Below are positions 1 through 6,660 of a DNA stretch of 42,481 nucleotides, one piece after another. The stretch is from Aquincolibacterium sp041674705 (GTDB lineage: Bacteria; Omnitrophota; Omnitrophia; Omnitrophales; Aquincolibacteriaceae). Numbering within the stretch: position 1 is the stretch's first letter; each line of letters starts with the position of its first letter. The position numbers and the translations under genes were made by a program. The notes beneath the pieces were generated by a model. The model was not told the DNA's origin. It saw only the letters and a list, made by a program, of their open reading frames with translations, and searched no databases. The stretch covers positions 1 through 42,481 of the forward strand of contig JBAYVF010000015.1 in NCBI GenBank assembly GCA_041674705.1, given 5' to 3'.

Positions 1-545
1 ACTTCTTTGACTTCGGGGATATATTCCTTGAGGTAGGCTTCAATGCCCATCTTAAGCGTCATGGTCGCGCTCGGACATCCGGAACAGGCGCCTTTCAAGT
101 GAAGCTTCACCACACCGTTCTCGAAGCCGCAGAACACCGCATCCCCGCCGTCCCGGGCAAGGGCCGGACGGATCTGCTCATCCATGATCTGAATGATCTT
201 TTTCTCGATCTCAGACTTCGGGTTCGTGGCATCCATGCATTTCTCGCAGGCCTTGGGGCTGGTTTTGCCGCAGACAAGGAACTCACGGATCGTCTCCGTC
301 ACACGCGGGATCAAAGCGCTCCAAGACTGGACTTTTTCATCGCGCGTCACGGTCACAAGATCGGAGCCGATCATGACCTCTTTGACGTGCTCGATCTCAA
401 AAAGTTTTGTGGCCAGAGGGGATTTCCCCGCCTCAGCCTTAGACGCAAACTGGACCGTTCCGTGCGTGCAAATAGGAACGCTCACGTTGAACTTGAGCGA
501 ATTCGGATTTGGCGTAAATTCGGTGGTAATTTGGACATCTTTCAT
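1..545 (-). CDS. Nfu-type Fe-S cluster scaffold protein (3' end beyond window)
   Basis: I translated this by hand from the minus strand, starting at the ATG at 543-545; the frame stays open to base 1, so the C-terminus is missing. The first ~90 residues (beginning MKDVQITTEFTPNPNSLKF) match the Nfu N-terminal scaffold domain. The C-terminal part is a NifU-like domain with the CxxC cluster-binding motif in GACSGCPS. Proteins of this type assemble or carry [4Fe-4S] clusters and deliver them to apo-proteins in the cytosol. A linker between the domains holds three extra cysteines (near CGKTSPKACEKC), which are not a standard Nfu feature that I recognise. It is transcribed divergently from lsrF. 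An Fe-S carrier fits a neighbourhood rich in hydrogenase and radical-SAM proteins. Family assignment is firm; its clients are unknown. Confidence 0.9.
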   Translation of the reverse strand, partial: MKDVQITTEFTPNPNSLKFNVSVPICTHGTVQFASKAEAGKSPLATKLFEIEHVKEVMIGSDLVTVTRDEKVQSWSALIPRVTETIREFLVCGKTSPKACEKCMDATNPKSEIEKKIIQIMDEQIRPALARDGGDAVFCGFENGVVKLHLKGACSGCPSATMTLKMGIEAYLKEYIPEVKE

Positions 546-573
546 GGCAGAAGTATACTTAAACTACCGCGGG

Positions 574-624
574 GCGCAAAGCGCAAAGTTTCTTACTCTG
601 CTCTTTGAGCTTTGGGCTTTGCGC
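574..624. repeat. Heptamer-armed inverted repeat, copy E
   Basis: Two arms face each other across about 21 bases: the left arm (574-588) is two GCGCAAA units plus G, and the right arm (610-624) is its near-perfect complement, one mismatch in 15. The right side continues the 7-base period leftwards (CTTTGGG, CTCTTTG). It shares its architecture, but not its sequence, with the elements at 8036, 9261, 10404 and 13248. There is no T-tract on either strand, so it is unlikely to be an intrinsic terminator. Its right arm underlies the -35 region proposed for lsrF. Confidence 0.7.
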
Positions 625-639
625 TAAAAAAGGTATAAT
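611..639 (+). promoter_or_regulatory. Putative sigma70-type promoter of lsrF
   Basis: TATAAT at 634-639 is a perfect -10 box. A weak -35 (TTTGGG, 611-616) lies 17 bases upstream. The predicted start is about 40 bases ahead of the lsrF start codon. The -35 lies within the right arm of the inverted repeat at 574-624. Confidence 0.5.
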
Positions 640-686
640 CCCGCAAGCATTTGCCATGCAATTCTCTCATACAAGGAGGTTTTATT

Positions 687-1469
687 ATGGAATGGGGCAT
701 GAAAAACAGATTTTCAAGGATCATGAACGCGCAATCAGGCAATTGTGTCATGCTGGCGGTTGATCACGGCTATTTCCAGGGACCGACGACCGGCCTGGAG
801 AATTTAGGCAAAACCGTGGAGCCTCTCCTGCCCTATGCGGATGCCCTCATGATCACCCGAGGAGCCCTCCGGAACTGGATCCCCGCTGAGATGAATAAGC
901 CTATTGTGCTTCGGGTCTCAGGCGGCCAGAGCATTTTGAAAGAACTCTCGAACGAGATCATCACCACTTCGATCGAGGATGCCATCCGGATCAATGCCTC
1001 CGCGATCACATGCTCGGTGTTTGTCGGCAGTGAGAATGAAAAAGAAACAATCGGGAATCTCGCCCGGATCGTGAACGAAGGCGAAACTTACGGCATTCCG
1101 GTCCTGGCTGTTACTGCGGTGGGAAAAGAAATGGTAAGAGACGCACGTTACCTCGGGCTCGCCTGCAGGATCTGCGTCGAAATGGGCGCCCACATGGTCA
1201 AGACCTACTACTGCCAGGACTTCCCGAAAATCGTCAAGGCCTGCGGCAACATTCCGGTCGTGATCGCCGGCGGCAAAAAGATCGAGGAAAAAGCGGCCCT
1301 TGAAATGGCCTATAACGCTATCCAGGACGGCGCAGCCGGCGTGGATATGGGGCGGAATGTTTTCCAGTCGGATAATCCGGTCGGCATGATGAAAGCCGTC
1401 CAGGCGATCGTGCACGAGAAGGCCACGGTCGCGAAGGCTCTCAAGATCTACAAACCTTCGGCGAAATAA
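687..1469 (+). CDS. lsrF: LsrF-like class I aldolase/thiolase
   Basis: This is a 260-residue cytosolic enzyme of the DeoC/LacD/DhnA fold, the family that includes E. coli LsrF (3-hydroxy-5-phosphonooxypentane-2,4-dione thiolase of autoinducer-2 breakdown) and archaeal-type class I aldolases. Recognisable LsrF stretches are MLAVDHGYFQGPTTGLE near the N-terminus, VLRVSGGQSILKELSNE, the Schiff-base lysine region HMVKTYY, IAGGKK, and GVDMGRNVFQSDNPVGMMK near the C-terminus. I chose ATG 687 because AAGGAGG lies 8 bases upstream; an in-frame start at 651 has no such site. No lsrK, lsrR, lsrG or transporter is visible, so a role in AI-2 metabolism is not demonstrated. The next gene, a zinc alcohol dehydrogenase, suggests that the pair processes a phosphorylated keto-compound. 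Confidence 0.85.
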   Translation: MEWGMKNRFSRIMNAQSGNCVMLAVDHGYFQGPTTGLENLGKTVEPLLPYADALMITRGALRNWIPAEMNKPIVLRVSGGQSILKELSNEIITTSIEDAIRINASAITCSVFVGSENEKETIGNLARIVNEGETYGIPVLAVTAVGKEMVRDARYLGLACRICVEMGAHMVKTYYCQDFPKIVKACGNIPVVIAGGKKIEEKAALEMAYNAIQDGAAGVDMGRNVFQSDNPVGMMKAVQAIVHEKATVAKALKIYKPSAK

Positions 1470-1480
1470 CTATACTTTTT

Positions 1481-1547
1481 TGTCATCCCCGAATGCATTA
1501 ATCGGGGATCCAGACTGGATTCCCGTTAAAAACATGCGGGAATGACA
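1481..1547. repeat. MITE-like palindromic element, copy 1
   Basis: The 67-base element begins TGTCATCCCCGA and ends CGGGAATGACA, giving TGTCAT/ATGACA terminal inverted repeats. Inside are two hairpins: CCCCGA/TCGGGG on the left and ATTCCCG/CGGGAAT on the right, joined by a CCAG-CTGG segment. A second copy lies in the opposite orientation at 18528-18607. It sits in the lsrF-alcohol dehydrogenase gap and resembles the widespread class of REP/MITE palindromes with CATTCCCG...CGGGAATCCAG arms. Confidence 0.75.
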
Positions 1548-1569
1548 ACGTAAACAGAAAGAATTCTTC

Positions 1570-2547
1570 ATGAAAGTCGCTGTCTATTACAATAATCGCG
1601 ATGTACGGATCGAAGAACGTCTCGTTCCCAAGATCGATAAAGGCGAAGTCCTCGTCAAGGTCAAGGCAAGCGGGATCTGCGGCACCGACGTCATGGAATG
1701 GTACCGGATCAAAAAAGCCCCGCGCATCCTGGGCCACGAGATCGCGGGCGACATCGTTGAGTCAAACTCCCAGAAATATAAAACCGGCCAACGGGTCTTT
1801 GTCAGCCATCACGTCCCCTGCTATCAATGTAAATACTGCAAAGACGGCAACCCTACGGCTTGTGAAACCTTGCACACCGGTAATTACGACCCGGGAGGTT
1901 ACTCGGAATTCGTCCGCGTCCCGAAGATCAATGTCGAGCATGGGATTTATGTCCTGCCCAAAAATGTTTCCTACGAAGAAGGGACCATGATCGAACCCTT
2001 GGCCTGCGCCCTCAGAGGCCAAGAAGCCATCGGTGTTAAAAAAGGCCAAACAGTTTTGGTCCTGGGCTGTGGAATCTCGGGATTACTCAATATCCGGGTC
2101 GCCAAATTGAAAGGGGCCAAGGTCATTGCCACTGATATGGAAGAATGCCGGAGAGGGAAAGCTAGGGCATGCGGCGCTGATGAAGTTTATAGCCCGAAAG
2201 ATCTTCCTGCCTTGAAAGCGGAAAAAGTCATCCTTTGTACTGGGGCTCTCGCGGCGGTAAAGCAGGCTTTTCAATCATTGGACCGGAAAGGCACCTTGCT
2301 GCTTTTCGCGATCCCGGAGACGGATATTCAACTCCCGACTGTGGATCTGTGGAGAAATGAAATGACGGTCACTTCTTCTTATGGCGCGGCGCCCGATGAT
2401 CTGAAAAAAGCGATCGAGTTGATCGCCAAAGGCAAAATCCCTGTGAAGGACATGATCACTCATCAGCTTCCGCTTAACCAAGCCCAGGAAGGTTTTCGCC
2501 TCGTCACCGACGCCGGGCAAACCTTGAAGGTAGTTTTACTTCCCTAG
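1570..2547 (+). CDS. Zinc-dependent medium-chain alcohol/polyol dehydrogenase
   Basis: This is a 325-residue MDR-family oxidoreductase. The catalytic-zinc cysteine is in GICGTDV (about residue 37) and the second ligand in GHE (about 57). The structural-zinc loop is CYQCKYCKDGNPTAC, with the standard four cysteines. The Rossmann fold motif GCGISG is at about 172-177, and an acidic residue at the end of the second strand (ATDMEE) indicates NAD(H) rather than NADP(H). The closest general type is the sorbitol/threonine dehydrogenase branch; the substrate cannot be read from the sequence. It lies 100 bases behind lsrF on the same strand, separated by the palindromic element, and has only a weak ribosome site. 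The pair may form an aldolase-dehydrogenase pathway. Confidence 0.9.
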   Translation: MKVAVYYNNRDVRIEERLVPKIDKGEVLVKVKASGICGTDVMEWYRIKKAPRILGHEIAGDIVESNSQKYKTGQRVFVSHHVPCYQCKYCKDGNPTACETLHTGNYDPGGYSEFVRVPKINVEHGIYVLPKNVSYEEGTMIEPLACALRGQEAIGVKKGQTVLVLGCGISGLLNIRVAKLKGAKVIATDMEECRRGKARACGADEVYSPKDLPALKAEKVILCTGALAAVKQAFQSLDRKGTLLLFAIPETDIQLPTVDLWRNEMTVTSSYGAAPDDLKKAIELIAKGKIPVKDMITHQLPLNQAQEGFRLVTDAGQTLKVVLLP

Positions 2548-2576
2548 CGGCCTTCGATCTCCAGCCTTCAGGCAGC

Positions 2577-2759
2577 TTAGACTTTTCCGCTTTTTACTAA
2601 TTTTTCAGCCTCGAGCCAGATCTCAAGGTCTTTATTGAGAACCCGTCCTTTTTGTTCCCAAAGCTCCTTGGCCTTCTTTTGAATGCGCTCATTCAGCTCT
2701 TCTTTTGAAAGTTTTGACTCTGGTGTTTTATTCCACCCAAAACCCGTCAACTTTGCCAT
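2577..2759 (-). CDS. DUF2934 family small protein
   Basis: This is a 60-residue, charged, helical protein. Its core, IQKKAKELWEQKGR followed by LEIWLEAEKLV, matches the DUF2934 pattern of a helix, a KGR/RGR turn and an LxxWLxAExxL helix. The function of the family is unknown. An excellent ribosome site (GGGAGGA) lies 7 bases before the ATG. It converges with the alcohol dehydrogenase (29-base gap) and is downstream of rlmI on the same strand with a 69-base gap. It is probably cytosolic, as there is no signal peptide or membrane segment. Confidence 0.8.
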   Translation of the reverse strand: MAKLTGFGWNKTPESKLSKEELNERIQKKAKELWEQKGRVLNKDLEIWLEAEKLVKSGKV

Positions 2760-2828
2760 ATTTTGTTCCTCCCTTGTTTGACCTGCCTTAAATGATACTC
2801 CTTCCCGCCGCTCAAATAAAGCAGGAGG

Positions 2829-4007
2829 TTAATTCACTTCGCAGAGCAATCCTTTGAGATATTCGCCTTCGGGGTGATAAATATTGATCGGATGATCGAA
2901 CGCGTGGGAGGTTTTTTTGAGGATTCTCACATCGCGTTTTGCATCCGAGGCGGCGCCAAAGATGATCTTCTGGAAAAGATCCGGCGTGATGTAGGACGAG
3001 CAGGAAAACGTAAAAAGCAGGCCGCCTTTCGGGAGCTGTTTCAGGGCCTGCAGATTGATGTCCTTATAACCGCGCGCGGCATCTTGGACCTGGTTTTTAT
3101 TTTTACAAAAGGCCGGCGGGTCGAGAATGATCAGATCGAATTCTTTTTTCGTTGCGCGCAAGTAATCAAAAACATCCGTCTGCGCCCACACGCTCTGCCC
3201 CGCGCTTAATCCGTTCCTCTCGAAATTCTTCCGTCCCATTGCCACCGCAGGCTCGGACGATTCGACGGAGACAACTTCCTTGGCGCCGCCCCTGGCCGCA
3301 TAGACGGAAAATCCTCCCGTATAGGCAAAACAATTAAGCACTCGCTTGCCCGCGCTTAAATCCCGCACCACAGCACGGCTTTCACGTTGATCGAGAAAAA
3401 ATCCGGTCTTCTGCCCTCCCTTGATATCCACGCCAAAGAGAAGCCCATTTTCCTGGATCTCGATCGCTTCCGGAGGTTCCTTCCCTGCAAGCACCCCCAC
3501 GGATCGCTTGAGGCCCTCCCATTTACGGAGATCCGAATCACTTCGCTCGAAAATGGAGTAAGCGGGAAAATATTTCTGCAGGATCTTTACGATCACCGGC
3601 TTCCACGCGTTGATCCCGGCTGTGTTGAATTCGGCGACCAAAAAGTTCTCGTAGACGTCCACCGTCAGACCTGAAAGAAAATCCCCTTCCGAATGGATGA
3701 GACGGTAAGCGTTTGTCCCGGACGGCATGAGCGGTTTACGCATTTCAATCGCGCGGGAGATCTTTTCATCAAAAAAAGCCTCATCGATCGCCACATCCTC
3801 GAACGCCAGCATGCGCACCACGATCTGGGATTCGGGGTTAAGATAACCTATACCGAGGAACTCATCATGTTCGGAAAAAACACGGACGAGGTCGCCTGCC
3901 TCAAACCCCTCTTCGATCTTGTCGATCGCGCCTGAAAAGATCCATGGATGACGGTTCTTGACCGGCCGTTCTTTGCCTTTTTGGAGAATGCAGCGAACGG
4001 TTTTCAT
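2829..4007 (-). CDS. rlmI: Class I SAM-dependent 23S rRNA cytosine methyltransferase (RlmI-like)
   Basis: The protein has 392 residues, the size usual for RlmI/YccW. An N-terminal PUA RNA-binding domain (about residues 1-80, with HPWIFSGAID) is followed by a central domain. The Rossmann methyltransferase domain has the SAM-binding region VLNCFAYTGGFSVYAARGGA at about 220-240 and the catalytic-loop motif LDPPAF at about 298-303. RlmI makes m5C in 23S rRNA; the exact nucleotide cannot be inferred here. The start lies 4 bases after the uppP stop, so the two are probably co-transcribed. Confidence 0.88.
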   Translation of the reverse strand: MKTVRCILQKGKERPVKNRHPWIFSGAIDKIEEGFEAGDLVRVFSEHDEFLGIGYLNPESQIVVRMLAFEDVAIDEAFFDEKISRAIEMRKPLMPSGTNAYRLIHSEGDFLSGLTVDVYENFLVAEFNTAGINAWKPVIVKILQKYFPAYSIFERSDSDLRKWEGLKRSVGVLAGKEPPEAIEIQENGLLFGVDIKGGQKTGFFLDQRESRAVVRDLSAGKRVLNCFAYTGGFSVYAARGGAKEVVSVESSEPAVAMGRKNFERNGLSAGQSVWAQTDVFDYLRATKKEFDLIILDPPAFCKNKNQVQDAARGYKDINLQALKQLPKGGLLFTFSCSSYITPDLFQKIIFGAASDAKRDVRILKKTSHAFDHPINIYHPEGEYLKGLLCEVN

Positions 4008-4011
4008 AAGC

Positions 4012-4842
4012 TTAGGAGAGGATCACGAAAGTGAGAGCGAAAAGGCTTACCGCGATGCAGTAATAACCAAAAAGAAAAAAACGGCCTTGCCGGATCAGCT
4101 TCATCAGCCAACGGATCACAAGGTATCCTGTGATCGCGGCCGCCGCGAAGCCAGTCAGAACGATCGCCGCATTTGCCGAGAAATACTGGATTCCCTCTTT
4201 CAGTTCCATCACGATCGCTCCCGCCACCGCGGGAATGGCGATCAGAAATGAGAATTTCGCAGCATCCTCTTTTTTGATCCCTAGAAACATGCCCGCAAGG
4301 ATCGTGCTCCCCGAACGGGAGATCCCGGGCAAAAGCGCGATCCCTTGCGCCAAACCGATCCAGAACGCATCTCCGTAATGGATCACCGAAAGATCTTTTT
4401 GCCCCTTTTGGAATCGCTCACTCAGGATGAGAAAAAGCCCCATGACAAACCACGCCGCGGCGACAAAGATAAGTTTCGCAAAAGCCGCCTCGAAGAGATG
4501 TTTGAAACAAACGGCCATGATCCCGGTCGGAATGAGCGTGATCAAAATACAAGCCCAGAGGCCCCGATGCGACGGCTGGATACTTGGAGTGGAAGCAGGC
4601 TTCGGAGAGACCGCCCTCTGAAGGCTATGGGTGAAGTCCTTCAGAATGTCGAGGATGTCTTTGTGAAAGAATACCAGGATCGCAAGGAGCGTTCCGCCGT
4701 GGACGGCAATATCGAACGCCAGGAGCGGCTCTTTCATCCCGAAAAGATTTTGAAAAAGCACCAGATGCCCGGAGCTGGACACCGGCAAGAACTCCGTGAG
4801 CCCCTGAACCACCCCTAAAACCAACGCCTGCCAGACGATCAT
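4012..4842 (-). CDS. uppP: Undecaprenyl-diphosphatase UppP/BacA
   Basis: This 276-residue multi-pass inner-membrane protein carries both family signatures: GLTEFLPVSSSGHLV at about residues 15-29, and PGISRSGSTI at about 168-177, which holds the conserved Arg/Ser of the catalytic site. It dephosphorylates undecaprenyl pyrophosphate to recycle the lipid carrier used for peptidoglycan and other surface glycans. About eight hydrophobic segments are visible. It is followed by rlmI. Its presence is consistent with the manB/manC and polysaccharide genes elsewhere in the window. Confidence 0.95.
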   Translation of the reverse strand: MIVWQALVLGVVQGLTEFLPVSSSGHLVLFQNLFGMKEPLLAFDIAVHGGTLLAILVFFHKDILDILKDFTHSLQRAVSPKPASTPSIQPSHRGLWACILITLIPTGIMAVCFKHLFEAAFAKLIFVAAAWFVMGLFLILSERFQKGQKDLSVIHYGDAFWIGLAQGIALLPGISRSGSTILAGMFLGIKKEDAAKFSFLIAIPAVAGAIVMELKEGIQYFSANAAIVLTGFAAAAITGYLVIRWLMKLIRQGRFFLFGYYCIAVSLFALTFVILS

Positions 4843-4866
4843 GTGTGAGATCCGGGGATAATCCAG

Positions 4867-5163
4867 TTACCGGTGAAATGCTTGCGTCGTCGACTTGATA
4901 TTCTGCTCGATTGTTCTAGCGGGTGTCGACTGCCTGAGCGAAGGAGAAGGAGCTGCGGGAGCTATCTTGAGCTCTTCACCCTGGATCTTGGATGGTTCAG
5001 TGACCGGCTTGCATACGTCGCTACAAGTGCGGATCGGGATCCCAAACGTGAAATACCGGCGCGTGCACTCACATCCTTTGTCATTTTTGTAATGGCTTGT
5101 AATGCATCCCGAAAGGGCCAAAAGCCCCGCAATGAAAAGAATGTTCTTCGCCGAAAATCTCAT
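4867..5163 (-). CDS. Small lipoprotein, function unknown
   Basis: This is a 98-residue protein with a type II signal peptide: positively charged MRFSAK, a hydrophobic core, and lipobox LSGC with the lipidated Cys at about position 20. The mature part has four cysteines in a compact stretch (CECTRRYFTFGIPIRTCSDVC) that may form disulfides, then a Pro/Ser-rich tail. The ribosome site AAAAGGAG is well placed 8 bases before the ATG. It lies between another small lipoprotein and uppP on the same strand. I recognise no family. Confidence 0.75.
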   Translation of the reverse strand: MRFSAKNILFIAGLLALSGCITSHYKNDKGCECTRRYFTFGIPIRTCSDVCKPVTEPSKIQGEELKIAPAAPSPSLRQSTPARTIEQNIKSTTQAFHR

Positions 5164-5199
5164 GATCGATCTCCTTTTGGGTGCTTGCTGCGCGAGAAT

Positions 5200-5412
5200 T
5201 TATTTATTGACGTATTTTCTCGTCGCGACCGGGATTTCATCCGCCACAGGCTCCGCAACCGGCGCTGCTACCGGCTGGGCTGCTACAACCGGGCTGCTTG
5301 CCACCGGGGCATTCTGACTTTCTTGAGCGCTGCTTTTCTTACAAGTGCTTGCGCAACCGGAAAGCACGAAAATTGAAAGAAGCAGAGATAAGAACTTGAT
5401 CGATGTTTTCAT
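5200..5412 (-). CDS. Small Ala/Pro-rich lipoprotein, function unknown
   Basis: This 70-residue protein has a clear lipoprotein signal peptide (MKTSIKFLSLLLSIFVLSGC). The mature chain is low-complexity, with repeated VAAP/APVAEPVA units followed by a basic C-terminus ending RKYVNK. The ribosome site AAGGAG precedes the ATG. The Ala/Pro/Val linker with a basic end could reach from the membrane to the cell wall, but no family can be named. It follows manC by 15 bases on the same strand and precedes the other lipoprotein. Confidence 0.65.
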   Translation of the reverse strand: MKTSIKFLSLLLSIFVLSGCASTCKKSSAQESQNAPVASSPVVAAQPVAAPVAEPVADEIPVATRKYVNK

Positions 5413-5427
5413 GGAAAATCTCCTTTT

Positions 5428-6660
5428 TTAGAGAAAATGGTGCATGTTTCTTTTTTGAAGCTCAATCACGATCTTACGAATAGATTCCGTTTCACTCACG
5501 GGACAGACCAACACCGCATCACCCGTGTCCACCACCACATGGTTCTTGAGGCCTACCGTCGCGATCAAACGGCCGGCCCCCTTCACAATGTTGCCGGAAC
5601 TCTCTACCAGAATATTATTGCCAATAGAAAGATTCCCGCTCCGATCGACCGATAAAAGGCCCCCGAGCGTCGCCCAACTTCCAACATCGTTCCATCCCAT
5701 CGCAACCGGGATGGTTAGGATACCGCCAGAAAGCTTTTCCATCAACCCATAATCGATCGAGATATTTGGGACTTTGGCGAAGAGTTTTTTAACAGTAGCC
5801 GCTGAGATCCCCCCCGCGGCGATCTTTACGACCTTATTAAAAACGGCCGGAAGCTCGCGGCGCGTGGTTTCAAGAAGACAATCAGCGCGCCAGATAAAGA
5901 TCCCGGCATTCCAAAGGAATCTCTTTGAACGAAAATACTTTTGTGCCAGCACAAGTTTTGGTTTTTCATGAAAACACTTCAGAGAAAAAACCGGCGTACC
6001 GCGCACGACGGCCCTTTTCTCCGCCATTTCGAGATAACCATACCCCGTGTGAGGCTGATCGGGCTTGATCCCGAGCGTGACCGGCATCCCCGTCTCGTCA
6101 GCTTGTTCATAAGCCACCCGCAGGACTTTTGCGAAAGCGTTTTCATTCTTGATGAAATGATCCGCAGGAAAAATACCCAGGACCGCCGAAGGATCTTTTT
6201 GGAGGATCAAGGATGCGGCCCACGCGGCGCACGGCGCGGTATTGCGTCCGATCGGTTCCCCGATCACCTGGGAGCGCGGAATGCGAAGCAACTTTGCCGT
6301 CGAAGCGGCTTTATCGAGCGCGGTAAAGACAAGAATGCGGGAAGACGGAATTACTTTTTTGACACGGTCAAAAGTTTGTTCGATCAATGTCTTGCGACCG
6401 CCCAAGCTTTCAATTTCTTTTCCTGAAAGGCAGCTTGGACGGCCCCAATCTCTGCTTCGCTTCGATTGATTGGCATTGGGACCGAAGAGATCCAGGAATT
6501 GCTTAGCGCGGTGCTTTCGGCTTTCCGGCCAGAAGCGTGTCCCGCTCCCGCCCGCCATGATAACCGCCCAAGCATTTGATTCTTTTTTCTGAAGGGTTGC
6601 TTGGGCGGCCCCAAGCTCAGCTTTGCTTCGCTTGATTGGTATTGGGACCGCCCAGTTCAT
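5428..6660 (-). CDS. manC: Mannose-1-phosphate guanylyltransferase with two in-frame element insertions
   Basis: The enzyme makes GDP-mannose from mannose-1-phosphate and GTP in the cytosol. The nucleotide-binding motif MAGGSGTRFWPESR begins at about residue 35, and FPADHFI and GYGYLEM follow in the expected order. There is no C-terminal isomerase domain. At 410 residues it is longer than typical single-domain ManC (~350). The excess is two insertions of 28 residues, one after residue 5 and one after FLDLFG. Removing both leaves MNWAVIMAGGSGTRFW and FLDLFGRKTLIEQTF, which are canonical. The insertions are the palindromic repeats at 6563-6646 and 6397-6480. The start overlaps the manB stop by one base (TGATG), so translation is probably coupled. 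Activity of the interrupted enzyme is untested; the frame is intact throughout. Confidence 0.92.
   Translation of the reverse strand: MNWAVPIPIKRSKAELGAAQATLQKKESNAWAVIMAGGSGTRFWPESRKHRAKQFLDLFGPNANQSKRSRDWGRPSCLSGKEIESLGGRKTLIEQTFDRVKKVIPSSRILVFTALDKAASTAKLLRIPRSQVIGEPIGRNTAPCAAWAASLILQKDPSAVLGIFPADHFIKNENAFAKVLRVAYEQADETGMPVTLGIKPDQPHTGYGYLEMAEKRAVVRGTPVFSLKCFHEKPKLVLAQKYFRSKRFLWNAGIFIWRADCLLETTRRELPAVFNKVVKIAAGGISAATVKKLFAKVPNISIDYGLMEKLSGGILTIPVAMGWNDVGSWATLGGLLSVDRSGNLSIGNNILVESSGNIVKGAGRLIATVGLKNHVVVDTGDAVLVCPVSETESIRKIVIELQKRNMHHFL
6397..6480 (-). repeat. 84-nt in-frame palindromic element inside manC, copy 2
   Basis: The unit is flanked by ACCG direct repeats (6397 and 6481). It contains a hairpin with CCAAGCT/AGCTTGG arms. 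It is about 80% identical by eye to the unit at 6563-6646 but is translated in a different frame, giving a 28-residue insert (PNANQSKRS... to ...SLGG). Precise removal joins FLDLFG to RKTLIEQ. It resembles in concept the in-gene palindromic elements of Rickettsia, with no implied sequence relationship. Confidence 0.85.
6563..6646 (-). repeat. 84-nt in-frame palindromic element inside manC, copy 1
   Basis: The unit is flanked by an 8-base direct repeat ACCGCCCA (6563 and 6647). It holds a perfect 10-base inverted repeat CGCCCAAGCA/TGCTTGGGCG. It adds 28 residues (PIPIKRSKAELG... to ...NAWAV) directly after the first five codons of manC. Precise removal yields MNWAVIMAGG. All differences from the other copy are substitutions; both units are exactly 84 bases, a multiple of three. 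Confidence 0.85.

Noticed and set aside
6384..6614. Separate minus-strand gene covering part of both manC inserts in another frame
   Set aside because: The frame is open only because the inserted element lacks stops in several frames; the ManC frame is the one with conserved domains. The similarity of the two inserts is reported as a finding instead.
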